Source of the DNA: Lactobacillus kitasatonis DSM 16761 = JCM 1039
GTDB taxonomy: Bacteria > Bacillota > Bacilli > Lactobacillales > Lactobacillaceae
Direction of reading: 5' to 3'
Assembly (NCBI RefSeq): GCF_000615285.1
Contig: NZ_BALU01000007.1
Span: 1-64,000, forward strand
Length of the DNA: 64,000 bases
The position numbers were made by a program, and so were the translations under genes. Of this stretch, positions 17,735-25,696 are shown one piece after another. Within the stretch, counting starts at the first letter, position 1. Every line of letters begins with the position of its first letter. Below the pieces are notes generated by a model. It was not told the DNA's origin, made no database searches, and was given only the letters and a program-made list of their open reading frames with translations.

Positions 17735-18328
17735 ATGGATGTAAATAAAATAATTATAGAATATTTGAAATTAATAATTGATCTACTTCATTATGCAGGT
17801 TGGCCAATCTTAATTTTTATAATTTTCATGTATTATCGAAAGAAGATTCCTTTATTAGTTGGGGATCTTCTTCCAAGAATAAAGAAAATAACTTTTAATA
17901 AAATTTCTGTTGAATTTGTTCAGAAAGTAAATGAACTAAAAAATTTTCAACAGAATTATGATGTAAAAGAATCGGTCGAGTTAAAAGAATATCTTTATAA
18001 TCCTGAATTTAGACAGTTACTTAGAGTTCGATCAGATTTTAGTATCTTAGCTTCTTGGCAAGATATTGAAATGAAGTTACGTCAAATGGGAATTAACCCC
18101 TACACTCGTAATAAATCTCAAAAATTGGTTCAAAAATATGATTTTAAGCAGTCAAAATTAATTCTTCATTTGAAAGATTTAAGAAGTGAAGTAGTACATA
18201 ATAATAATATACGTATACCAGAAGAAACTGCACTGGAGTATAGAAAAGCTTGTTTTGAAGCCTTACAAGCATTAGATAAGTTAGAGGATAGCTTGGTAAG
18301 CAAGATAATACGAAAGGGTAGCTACTAA
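17735..18328 (+). CDS. Membrane-anchored HEPN-like protein
   Basis: A 197-residue protein with one membrane segment at about residues 18-37 (YAGWPILIFIIFMYY) followed by a positively charged stretch, so the bulk is cytoplasmic. The C-terminal helical region (about 95-185) contains LKDLRSEVVHNNN, an R-x4-H motif (RSEVVH) typical of HEPN ribonuclease or HEPN-like domains. The ribosome binding site is weak (AGAGAAAG). It lies between the Abi/small-RNA unit and the tiny peptide and ApeA-like genes, so a defence or toxin role is likely from context. It is not a family member I can name. Confidence 0.6.
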   Translation: MDVNKIIIEYLKLIIDLLHYAGWPILIFIIFMYYRKKIPLLVGDLLPRIKKITFNKISVEFVQKVNELKNFQQNYDVKESVELKEYLYNPEFRQLLRVRSDFSILASWQDIEMKLRQMGINPYTRNKSQKLVQKYDFKQSKLILHLKDLRSEVVHNNNIRIPEETALEYRKACFEALQALDKLEDSLVSKIIRKGSY

Positions 18329-18363
18329 AATGCTCAATCTATTAAATAAGTAAACGAAGATGT

Positions 18364-18429
18364 ATAATAAAAGGGTCCATAAGATCACTCTGTTTTAGGT
18401 AATCAGGTTTGATTCTAAAATAAGGAGTT
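18364..18429 (+). promoter_or_regulatory. Promoter and structured 5' leader of the tiny peptide gene
   Basis: A TATAAT box near 18364 is followed by a leader with a hairpin (TTTTAG-GT-AATCA pairing with TGATT-CTAAAA, about 18395-18422) and then TAAGGAGTT (18421-18429), the Shine-Dalgarno region, which is exactly complementary to AACTCCTTA at 18498-18506. Confidence 0.45.
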
Positions 18430-18435
18430 GATATT

Positions 18436-18492
18436 ATGGATGCTAATTTGCTATTAGTCATTGTTATTTTGATTATAGTAAAATTTAAGTAA
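18436..18492 (+). CDS. Tiny hydrophobic peptide, type I toxin-like
   Basis: Eighteen codons, MDANLLLVIVILIIVKFK, one short membrane helix with a basic C-terminus, resembling type I toxin peptides. AGGAG lies 8-9 bases before the ATG. The gene sits in its own predicted transcript with a promoter and hairpin upstream and a terminator directly after. The three segments TAAGGAGTT, AACTCCTTA and TAAGGAGTT (18421, 18498, 18517) allow either the terminator to form or the ribosome binding site to be hidden. Family not recognised; being expressed at all is inference. Confidence 0.45.
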   Translation: MDANLLLVIVILIIVKFK

Positions 18493-18497
18493 AAATG

Positions 18498-18530
18498 AAC
18501 TCCTTAACCTGTCAGCTAAGGAGTTTTCTT
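18498..18530 (+). terminator. Terminator of the tiny peptide transcript
   Basis: AACTCCTTA and TAAGGAGTT around a 10-base loop, then TTTCTTT. It can alternatively pair with the upstream ribosome binding site. Confidence 0.65.
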
Positions 18531-18548
18531 TATCTAGAAAGGGTAAAA

Positions 18549-19880
18549 TTGAGAGTGCAATATTTTCCATTAATTAAGCAGTCATCACTTGATGATTTTT
18601 CGCTAAATGGAGGGTGGATTGAATTAACAGCAGATACTGATCTAACAAAGGTACAAGATAAATACAAATTTGGTACATTGGAATATAAGAATGGCTCAAG
18701 TGAACTTGCGCTTTTTCAGGGATGGAAATCACATTATAGAAGAATAACCTCTGGTATGCCATTGTACAGAAAATGCAATATTTTAGGATTTATTGCCAAT
18801 AATAATACTAAATTTGTGTTTATTCCTGAAGTTTCAATAGAACCAATTTTTACTGGACCAACTATAATTCCGGTTGTTTATAACAATTGGCATATGAATA
18901 GATTTTCTATTGTGAATTTTATTCCTTAGAATTTGTCGACAAAGATATTTAATAAAATATTATTGAATTTTACGCTATTGGATGACTGGATTACACCAGC
19001 TTTTAGATTTGAAGAAGCATATACAGGTATGCAAACAAAAGTAAAAATGGCTAAACCAATTGTGCTGGCATATTTTACTTACAGGGGCCAACTTTTTAAA
19101 GTGGAATTAGTTGGAAACATAAGCAAAAAGAATGGTCAAAATGATAAATATGTTAATTATAAAAATGATTCTTGGATTTTAATTGAGGGAGAAAATAGCA
19201 TTTCTTCTGAACAGGCAATTTTCTTTGCAACTGAATTGAGAAAAATGTTTTCAGTAGTGCTAGCACGCCCATTAAATACTACACAATTATCTAAAAAAGG
19301 TATTGATAGAATCACACATCAATCTCTTACAGAGGATTTGTACTTCCTTGAAATGCGGTTTAAAAATAATAAAGATAAGTTGCTAATTTATGAAATGTTT
19401 CAAGAAAAGCGGGATATTCAATTAAACAATTTAATTCCTAATTGGTTTAATAAGGGTGAAAACTTTGAATTATTAATACAAGATTATCTGCTGACTATTT
19501 CTTATAATGAAACGGTTCAAAATAAATTAATTAATTTAACAGAAGGCATTGAAGCATATTATCGTGATAAGGATGAAAATTTGCATCAAAAATTAGAAGA
19601 TATGTTGAATTCCTTGCCAGAATATATACAAGATACTTTAGAAAAAAATGTAGGGGATCTGGACACTTGGTTATCAGAAATTAAGGATACAAGGGTATAT
19701 ATTGCTCATGGAGATAGGAAGGAACATGTGATTGATGACTTTATGGAACTTTCGCGAGATGTAGATACTCTTCAATATTTGACGCAATACTTTATCTTAC
19801 AAGAACTGGGGATGAAAATAGAAGGTAAGGAAAGGGTGAAAATAAATTTAAACTCTTTTTTTAATACCGAAGAAATATAG
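18549..19880 (+). pseudogene. ApeA-like HEPN defence protein interrupted by in-frame TAG
   Basis: Two consecutive open frames, 18549-18929 and 18933-19880, are in the same frame and separated only by a TAG at 18927-18929, so they are one gene of about 443 codons with a nonsense codon. The TTG start at 18549 has AAAGGG upstream; an ATG at 18495 lies inside the terminator. The first part (SLNGGWIEL, KYKFGTLEYKNGSSELALF) fits the ApeA N-terminal beta domain, which continues after the stop (NFTLLDDWI). The C-terminal half carries DTRVYIAHGDRKE, an R-x4-H HEPN motif (RVYIAH). ApeA proteins abort phage infection, probably by RNA cleavage. A TTG at 18933 could start a shorter C-terminal product. Confidence 0.65.
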
Positions 19881-19916
19881 GTTTATCCCTATAAATAAAA
19901 CCAACCCCCCTAACAT

Positions 19917-19930
19917 GTGCAAATATGACT
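19917..19930 (+). promoter_or_regulatory. Shared 14-bp upstream motif, copy 1
   Basis: GTGCAAATATGACT, about 60 bases before galU. Related copies occur at 26395, 27393 and 29639, each upstream of a transcription unit. Confidence 0.45.
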
Positions 19931-19991
19931 TTAATAAAAAGCTATATTTTTAGTATTATTAAGGTGAAGGTGTATTATGGGGGAATTAAAC

Positions 19992-20876
19992 ATGAAGATA
20001 AGAAAAGCAATCATTCCTGCTGCAGGGCTCGGAACCCGATTTTTGCCTGCGACTAAGGCTTTGCCTAAAGAAATGCTACCAATTGTTGATAAACCAACAA
20101 TTCAATTCATCGTCGAAGAAGCAAAGGCTGCAGGGATTGAAGACATTTTGATCGTAACCGGCAAGAACAAGCGAGCAATTGAGAACCATTTTGACTCAAA
20201 TCCAGAGCTTGAACAAGACTTAGAAGCAACCGGCAAGACGCAGTTATTGAAGTTGACGCAAGACATCACCAACTTGGGGATTAACTTGTACTACACTCGT
20301 CAGTCGCATCCCGCCGGCTTAGGCGACGCCATCTACCGCGCACGCAGCTTCGTTGGTGAAGAACCTTTTGTCGTTATGCTCGGCGACGACTTGATGAAGG
20401 ATAAGGTAACGCTGACCAAGCAGCTGATTGATGAGTACGACAAGACGCACGCCTCAACGATTGCCGTGATGAAGGTGCCACACGAGGAAGTATCCAAGTA
20501 TGGTGTGATTGATCCTGGCGACATGCTGGATAAGGATCTTTACAACGTTAAGAAGTTCGTCGAAAAGCCAGCCGTAGATAAGGCGCCAAGTGACTTCGCC
20601 ATCATCGGTCGTTATTTGCTGACACCTGAGATTTTTGACATTCTTGAAAAGCAAAAGCCAGGCCGCGGCGGCGAGATTCAATTGACCGACGCCATCGATA
20701 CTTTGAACCAGACGCAACGCGTATTTGCCCACGTGTACAAGGGCCAACGCTTCGATGTCGGCAACAAGGAAGGCTACCTCGAAACCTCGATCCAATATGG
20801 TTTGCGCCACTCCGAAACGCACGACGCTTTGAGAAAGTATATTATTGAGCTCGCGCATGAGTTGGAGAAGAAGTAA
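19992..20876 (+). CDS. galU: UTP-glucose-1-phosphate uridylyltransferase
   Basis: About 294 residues. It makes UDP-glucose from UTP and glucose-1-phosphate in the cytoplasm, for galactose use and cell-surface polymers. The nucleotidyltransferase signature [17 protein letters not shown] follows the start, with VEKP and GEIQLTDAI further on. The ATG at 19992 (GGGGGA 7 bases upstream) gives the family's usual [12 protein letters not shown] start; an ATG at 19977 adds five residues. Its codon use is markedly more GC-rich than the preceding genes, marking the end of the accessory island. A terminator follows. Confidence 0.95.
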   Translation: MKIRKAIIPAAGLGTRFLPATKALPKEMLPIVDKPTIQFIVEEAKAAGIEDILIVTGKNKRAIENHFDSNPELEQDLEATGKTQLLKLTQDITNLGINLYYTRQSHPAGLGDAIYRARSFVGEEPFVVMLGDDLMKDKVTLTKQLIDEYDKTHASTIAVMKVPHEEVSKYGVIDPGDMLDKDLYNVKKFVEKPAVDKAPSDFAIIGRYLLTPEIFDILEKQKPGRGGEIQLTDAIDTLNQTQRVFAHVYKGQRFDVGNKEGYLETSIQYGLRHSETHDALRKYIIELAHELEKK

Positions 20877-20892
20877 TAATATAGTAGAAATT

Positions 20893-20924
20893 AGCACCAA
20901 TCGTTTTAGGTTGGTGCTTTTTTA
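20893..20924 (+). terminator. galU terminator
   Basis: AGCACCAA and TTGGTGCT around a 10-base loop, then TTTTTT. Confidence 0.85.
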
Positions 20925-21006
20925 GTGTGCGGGGGGAACTTTCAAGTTTTTGATTGCTTGATCGGGTTTATACTGAAGATATGTATGTAGTAATAAGGAG
21001 AAAAAT

Positions 21007-21516
21007 ATGAAGATCAAAAGAATTTTAGCTTTTTTAGCAGGGATATTGTTGGCTGTTTCAGCAATTGGGGTAACTAATCAACCCGAGCAAGTAAGCGCAT
21101 CTGCTTTTCAAAAGACTACTGTGCCTAAGAAATTCCGCGGCACTTGGTATTACTATGTTGGTAATGGAAAAGTTGAGGCTTACAAGATTACGCGTAATGA
21201 AATTAACTTAGCCGGCTGTGCTGATGGCAAAGCAGGAGTTTATAAATATACTAAACGGGCATTTAATGCCAAAGGCAGTTTAGATTATTATAGTTCGCAC
21301 CTATTAATTAATACTAAAGGCAATAGAATGTGGATATGTGCTCCACAAGGTCAGACCTCAGCTGCGTACGTCGCTAATAACCGCAAAAAGCTCTATGTAG
21401 GTGTAGATACTTGGGTAGATACGTATTATAAGAGCAAATCTGCAGCTAAAAGGAACCACAAAGCCGACAGAAGCATGAGCAGAAGAGATAAGCTTTCTAA
21501 GTTGGTTTGGGGTTAA
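21007..21516 (+). CDS. Secreted hypothetical protein
   Basis: A 169-residue protein with a clear signal peptide (MKIKRILAFLAGILLAVSAI, predicted cleavage after VSASA near residue 34). The mature part is small and basic with FRGTWYYYVGNGK at its start, a pattern seen in many small secreted Lactobacillus proteins that fold as beta-barrels; the family is not certain. AAGGAG ribosome binding site, monocistronic. No anchor or catalytic motif was seen, so it is probably released or held by charge at the cell wall. Confidence 0.7.
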   Translation: MKIKRILAFLAGILLAVSAIGVTNQPEQVSASAFQKTTVPKKFRGTWYYYVGNGKVEAYKITRNEINLAGCADGKAGVYKYTKRAFNAKGSLDYYSSHLLINTKGNRMWICAPQGQTSAAYVANNRKKLYVGVDTWVDTYYKSKSAAKRNHKADRSMSRRDKLSKLVWG

Positions 21517-21560
21517 GTAATAGATTGATTTGTTGAAAGAGTAATAGCTATAATAAATAA

Positions 21561-21626
21561 GGAAGAGTGATAGATACTCTGCGGAGCCTATTGCGAGAAG
21601 CATCTCTGATCCAGAGGTGCTTTTTG
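21561..21626 (+). ncRNA. Possible small RNA ending in a terminator hairpin
   Basis: TATAAT at 21549-21554 is followed by about 65 bases ending in AGCATCTCT / AGAGGTGCT and TTTTT. It may equally be the leader of the HicB-like gene that starts at 21650, with the hairpin as an attenuator. Confidence 0.3.
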
Positions 21627-21649
21627 TTTTAAAAAGTGAGGAATCGATT

Positions 21650-21859
21650 ATGAATACTCTCGAATACAGGGGCTATAAAGGGACGATTGAAACAGAAGAC
21701 GATACTTTATTTGGTCATGTTTTAGGCTTGAAGAATGTGATCATTTCTTATGAAGGAAAGAATATTGATGAATTGAAAGATGATTTTCAGAATGGGATAG
21801 ATAATTATGTCAAAATCTACAATTTTAGAATCTTTGAAAGTCTATCGCGAATATATTAA
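21650..21859 (+). CDS. HicB-family antitoxin-like protein, short
   Basis: About 69 residues from the ATG at 21650 (GTGAGGA upstream); the longer frame from 21617 begins inside a terminator. MNTLEYRGYKGTIETEDDTLFGHVLGLKNVIISYEGKN (given here by position 1-38) matches the partial RNase H fold of HicB antitoxins. The usual C-terminal DNA-binding extension is missing: after DDFQNGIDNY the frame ends quickly. No HicA toxin precedes it. It may be an orphan or truncated antitoxin. Confidence 0.6.
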   Translation: MNTLEYRGYKGTIETEDDTLFGHVLGLKNVIISYEGKNIDELKDDFQNGIDNYVKIYNFRIFESLSRIY

Positions 21860-21944
21860 TGGCGATGACAGTCATGTGGAAGTCGTACATGTTCCTGTAA
21901 ATTTGACTAATTTTTATAAAAAGTATGGAGAAACAGAAAAGTAG
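21807..21944 (+). CDS. Small ORF overlapping the HicB-like gene
   Basis: 45 codons starting ATG at 21807 in a different frame (MSKSTILESLKVYREYINGD, later VPVNLTNFYKKYGETEK), overlapping the end of the HicB-like gene by 53 bases. No strong ribosome binding site. It may be a translationally coupled partner or the displaced C-terminus of a longer HicB-like protein. Confidence 0.35.
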   Translation: MSKSTILESLKVYREYINGDDSHVEVVHVPVNLTNFYKKYGETEK

Positions 21945-21958
21945 CAAGTATAAATATT

Positions 21959-22091
21959 ATTAACAAAAGTGCTGTTTTGTTAATGATAAAGTGTACTTTA
22001 AGAGGACATTATTTACAAAACCGGCATTTTGTTAATAATGATTAGAATAAGAAATCACATAATTAACAAAAAAGCATTTTTGTTAATTATG
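21959..22091. repeat. Three evenly spaced palindromes with TTAACAAAA / TTTTGTTAA arms
   Basis: Palindrome 1 (21959-21984): ATTAACAAAA, 6 bases, TTTTGTTAAT. Palindrome 2 (22008-22039): ATTATTTACAAAA, CCGGCA, TTTTGTTAATAAT, one mismatch. Palindrome 3 (22058-22091): CATAATTAACAAAAA, 4 bases, and its exact complement. Centres are 52 and 51 bases apart, about five helical turns, immediately upstream of a promoter (TTGATT, 17 bases, TATATT at 22121). Likely an operator array. Confidence 0.7.
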
Positions 22092-22132
22092 AATATCTTG
22101 ATTATTGTAAATATTGCATGTATATTATAAAT

Positions 22133-22232
22133 ACTTACAGATCAAGTTTAGAGGCACTAGGAGTAGGTCCTAAACTAACAAAAGCCTTGAGATAATATTT
22201 TATAGATATTATTATCAGGGCTTTTGTTTTTT
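22133..22232 (+). ncRNA. Predicted two-stem small RNA
   Basis: A promoter TTGATT (22098) - 17 bases - TATATT is followed by about 100 nt with stem AGTTTAG / CTAAACT and a strong terminator (AACAAAAGCC / GGCTTTTGTT enclosing a second AT-rich stem) plus seven T. No open frame. The next gene starts 88 bases later, so it may be free RNA or an attenuated leader. Confidence 0.5.
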
Positions 22233-22319
22233 TATCTATTTCAAAAGCCACTTGCAAAAACAAAATATTGTTCCAAAATTAAGTTGAATGAAATTTGTTA
22301 AGTTTTTAGGGAGTAAAAA

Positions 22320-23358
22320 ATGAATAAGAAAGCGATATTAGTATGCAGTGCATTGTCGCTTTGGCCGGAATGATGAGTCCTTCTCAAGTTAAGGCTGATG
22401 ACTTGCCGGCTGGCATGACTGCTGCCAACACAGTTTCAATCACCAAGAAAGTTTTTGTTTATAACCGTAAGCAAAGCGCCAAAGTGAACGCCAAGCGCAA
22501 GGCTTTGATCAATGCGCAAAACGAGTTGTCTGCACTTAAAGGTAAAATCAATGGCGATGAATTAGTCACCGGTGGAGCTAGCGGCTTTTTCCAAGAAATT
22601 GCGGAAAACTCTAGCATGAGCGAAGCACAAAAGAATGACGCGGCCACTGCATATGGCGTAGTTAACGGTCAAATTGATGCGCCAAGTTGGTATGGCCAGT
22701 ACGTTAATTTGGGTCAAGCTAGCGATGCAACTAGCTTAAAAAATTTATACGCAACTTTGCCTTATTATGACCAATACATCAAAATCCGTCAGAAGTACAA
22801 CTTGAATATTCCTCAAGTTTCTTTGGCTGACGTTGCTGTTGCGATGATGGACGCAGATTACAGTACTCATGTGATCGACCATGCTCGTCACTACGAAGCT
22901 AATGAAAACTTGGCTTGGAATGTTCCTGATGATCCCAACAGTCTTTGGATGAGCGAGGAGTCAATTTGGAACAAGGGCGTGAAGAAGAATCCTTCTTTGG
23001 AACAATACAGAGATGATGCCTATGGTTTGTCCCAAGTTGATCATGATTTTGCTGAAAAAGTAGGCCACTACCTCAACTTGACCGATCCCGCTACCAAGAG
23101 TTATGGCTACGGCTTGAACACTGAGCATCATAAGTATGACAATACCGAGTCATGGGATGCTGGCTACGGTGAACCTGCCTTTTCAGTAAATGAATTCAAA
23201 CAGTTAGTAACTGATTACTACAACAAGATTGAACAACCAGACCAAGTAAAAGCGCCCAAAATAAGGTAAAAGCAGCCAAGAAGGCTTTGGCTAAAGCTAA
23301 GAAAGCTGATAAGAAGAGTGTGAAAAAGGTACGCCGTGCTCGTAAAGTGAAGAGATAA
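22320..23358 (+). pseudogene. SEC10/PgrA-like secreted protein with two frameshifts
   Basis: The signal peptide starts at ATG 22320 (GGGAGT upstream; MNKKAILVCSALS) and loses frame near 22357; the next frame continues ALAGMMSPSQVKADDLP, giving a typical export signal when one base is restored. The body (to 23262) carries the CAP-like SEC10/PgrA region with DYSTHVIDHARHYEANENLAW and EHAGD-like contacts replaced by YGEPAFSVNEF. A second one-base loss near 23260 separates the basic C-terminal tail (KVKAAKKALAKAKKADKK to KVKR). Both changes are deletions relative to the intact frame. Repaired length is about 346 residues. A related intact gene is at 32623. Confidence 0.65.
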
Positions 23359-23369
23359 ATTGTGAGATG

Positions 23370-23400
23370 AAGGTGTCCCCTGGAGGGGGATGCCTTTTTT
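23370..23400 (+). terminator. Terminator after the SEC10/PgrA-like gene
   Basis: AAGG-TG-TCCCC pairs with GGGGGA-TG-CCTT, then TTTTTT. Confidence 0.75.
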
Positions 23401-23457
23401 TGTTTTTGCGTTCCTGTTTCACATAAGAGTCCACTTTCTCAACATATTTCTTCTTTC

Positions 23458-23487
23458 AAAGTCGTAGTTAATAGCTACGGCTTTTTG
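23458..23487 (+). terminator. Second hairpin terminator
   Basis: AGTCGTAG pairs with CTACGGCT around TTAATAG, followed by TTTTTG; directly before the promoter of the next gene. Confidence 0.6.
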
Positions 23488-23535
23488 TTTTATAATGAAA
23501 ATGTTTGTATATAAGTAATTTTGGAGGAAAATCTG

Positions 23536-24600
23536 TTGAAACAGAATAACACTTTGAATGTTAGGAGATTAGTGGGAGCAATTCTTCTAGCTATTTTTGC
23601 TGTGGGAATAATTGGTTATTCTCAGTATTTACTTGAAATTGCGTGGGTTGGTCGAGTTAGACAATTCCAGCAATTTTTGTATTTTGATGGTGCATGGGCA
23701 ACTGGCTTAGCTATCTGGTACTTCGTAACTTTGAAAAGACCCACTAATAAGAAGGCAGAATTAATCGTTAAGATTATTTTCTTCATTGTTATTGGGTTGA
23801 ATGCCATTTATGGTGCCATGCTAGATTATAGTGATGCCGCTATTTACGGTGTTGTGTTGATGATTTTTTATGCAATTGGCGGCCCTTGGGGTAAATTAGG
23901 TTATCGTAAGCATCCCTACCAAGATGTGGATGTATCTACTGATGACAAGCAAGCTGAGAAAACTACACAACCTACATCTCACAAGCCATGGTATAAAACT
24001 TGGTCAACTTGGGTAATTATTGTTTTATCAATCCTGGTTATCTCCATGGGCTTCTTCATTTTGACGGATGGCAGCTTCAGAGATTCGTCAGATTTTGATG
24101 CTAATACTAGTCAAAATACTAATAGCGGTCACACATTGAGTGTTGATTATAAAAAATACCAAATTAAGGCGATGAAAAATTACCGTGTCGACTACACCGA
24201 TCATTCTTGGGATGGTGGAGATGTAAGAATAAACAAGGTCATCATTTATCAGACTGCTAAACCATACATGTTTAGCTCATCAAATGATGGTAAATTTAAT
24301 ATTCACGGTTTTGCCAGAATTTACATGACTGTCAAAGCGGATGACGATGTTTCAATTTACCCAACTCAAGGAACATATAATTATTCTGATGGTGAACAAC
24401 ATGGCGTTGATAGCTCGGAAAGCTGGGATGGTGATATTAATGATGGCACAACTAAGTCAGGAACTGTCACTATTCCAATTCAGCATTTGAAGAATACTTC
24501 GTCGCTTAAAAGCATTCGCATAAAGTTCGATGCTTCTGCGCAAGATAATGATGATGGTTCTTTGGACAAGACATTTGATTTAACAGTTGATTTGAAATAA
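23536..24600 (+). CDS. Membrane protein with extracellular C-terminal domain
   Basis: The TTG at 23536 is chosen as start because GGAGGA (23523-23528) lies 7 bases upstream; the longer frame from 23521 includes that site. About 354 residues: four membrane segments in residues 10-125, a linker, a fifth at about 155-177 (WVIIVLSILVISMGFFIL), then an extracellular domain with DYTDHSWDGGDVRINKVIIY that looks like a DUF4352-type immunoglobulin-like fold. It ends 13 bases before the lipoprotein gene, so they form an operon. Function unknown; cell-envelope role. Confidence 0.65.
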   Translation: MKQNNTLNVRRLVGAILLAIFAVGIIGYSQYLLEIAWVGRVRQFQQFLYFDGAWATGLAIWYFVTLKRPTNKKAELIVKIIFFIVIGLNAIYGAMLDYSDAAIYGVVLMIFYAIGGPWGKLGYRKHPYQDVDVSTDDKQAEKTTQPTSHKPWYKTWSTWVIIVLSILVISMGFFILTDGSFRDSSDFDANTSQNTNSGHTLSVDYKKYQIKAMKNYRVDYTDHSWDGGDVRINKVIIYQTAKPYMFSSSNDGKFNIHGFARIYMTVKADDDVSIYPTQGTYNYSDGEQHGVDSSESWDGDINDGTTKSGTVTIPIQHLKNTSSLKSIRIKFDASAQDNDDGSLDKTFDLTVDLK

Positions 24601-24613
24601 TCGGGGAGTAGAA

Positions 24614-25639
24614 ATGAAAAAGAAAATAATTGAGATTGCTTTAGCTGGGATGGCTGTTCTCGCATTGACGGGATGCCAGAACAATAAACAAAATAGCAGC
24701 GTATCTAAGACAAGTGGTAATGCTCAAGTTAAAAAGAATAATGGTGGCAGTACCAATAATGGCGGCGGAAAATTTGGTCACAATTCTGATTCAAATGATG
24801 ATGCTTTATGGGATTCAGACAAGCAGGATAAGCTTGATGATTTCTTCGATGATTGGGCCGACACAATGGACCAAGAATATGACAAGTATGATGGTGATGG
24901 TCAAATTACTACTGCTGCTGGTGAAAAGTTCCCACGTGATTTCAACCGTGTGTACATTAACAATCAAAAAGTATCGTTGGCTTATAACCCAGATGGTAAA
25001 GGTGATGCCGACTATAATGTAGTTGCTATTTACAACCACGATAGCGATAAGGCCCCACTTGAAGGCCATATTACATACTTCTTCTCATTCCATGATGGTA
25101 AGCCAATTGTTTTGGTTGATGAGACAACTAATGGTGACAAGGTAATGGTTAAAGAAACTGCTAACCAGGATTTGATCAACGGCTTCAATTCAATTGCTAA
25201 TGGTCAAAATGCTTCTATGCCTGATAAAGACAGTGATGATAGTGATGACAATAAGGCTTCAGATGATGATTCAGCTTCAGAAGACCCTAAGTTGATTGGA
25301 GTGTTTATTGGTTTATTAAAGAATGGTGACTGGTTTAAGAGTAATTTGAAGGATGGCACCATGTACTTTAGTAAAACAGCTGGTCATGGTAAGACTGCAG
25401 GATATGATTGTATTACCACTGGTGGTTCGCCTGCTTCATATTACTGGTTCAAACAAGACGGTGACGATATTACTGTGAAGTACAGTGATCCTGATCATGT
25501 CGTTGCTGATGGTGTTTACAAGACTGAGCATTATACAGTGGATCGCCTAAAGTCAGATTATTATGTTAACTCAGGTCAAAAAGCTGAAGTTAATGGCTAT
25601 GTAGATAAATTGAAGCCATTGAGTGAATTAGGTAATTAG
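24614..25639 (+). CDS. Lipoprotein, Asp/Asn-rich, unknown function
   Basis: A 341-residue lipoprotein: signal peptide and lipobox LALTGC (lipid-modified Cys about residue 21), then a low-complexity linker (Asn, Gly, Ser, Lys), a folded domain (about 60-200), an Asp/Ser linker (DKDSDDSDDNKASDDDSAS) and a second domain (about 220-330). DUF4767-like two-domain layouts are common in Lactobacillus lipoproteins, but I cannot assign one with certainty. GGGGAG ribosome binding site. Second gene of the envelope operon starting at 23536. Confidence 0.7.
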   Translation: MKKKIIEIALAGMAVLALTGCQNNKQNSSVSKTSGNAQVKKNNGGSTNNGGGKFGHNSDSNDDALWDSDKQDKLDDFFDDWADTMDQEYDKYDGDGQITTAAGEKFPRDFNRVYINNQKVSLAYNPDGKGDADYNVVAIYNHDSDKAPLEGHITYFFSFHDGKPIVLVDETTNGDKVMVKETANQDLINGFNSIANGQNASMPDKDSDDSDDNKASDDDSASEDPKLIGVFIGLLKNGDWFKSNLKDGTMYFSKTAGHGKTAGYDCITTGGSPASYYWFKQDGDDITVKYSDPDHVVADGVYKTEHYTVDRLKSDYYVNSGQKAEVNGYVDKLKPLSELGN

Positions 25640-25650
25640 ATAGTAGAAAA

Positions 25651-25682
25651 AATAGGCGTCCCTGTTTTGGGGATGCCTATTT
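25651..25682. terminator. Bidirectional terminator between convergent genes
   Basis: AATAGGC-GTCCC and GGGGAT-GCCTATT around TGTTTT. Confidence 0.75.
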
Positions 25683-25696
25683 GCATGGATATGAAA

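Noticed and set aside
18495..18548. ATG at 18495 as start of the ApeA-like gene
   Set aside because: It lies in the terminator of the tiny peptide gene; the TTG at 18549 has a proper ribosome site.
21959..22091. CRISPR-like array
   Set aside because: Three palindromes only, not identical direct repeats, and the intervening 24-base segments are not spacer-like; no cas genes.
24714..25069. Open frames of about 100 and 84 codons inside the lipoprotein gene
   Set aside because: They overlap the clearly supported lipoprotein in other frames and lack start signals.
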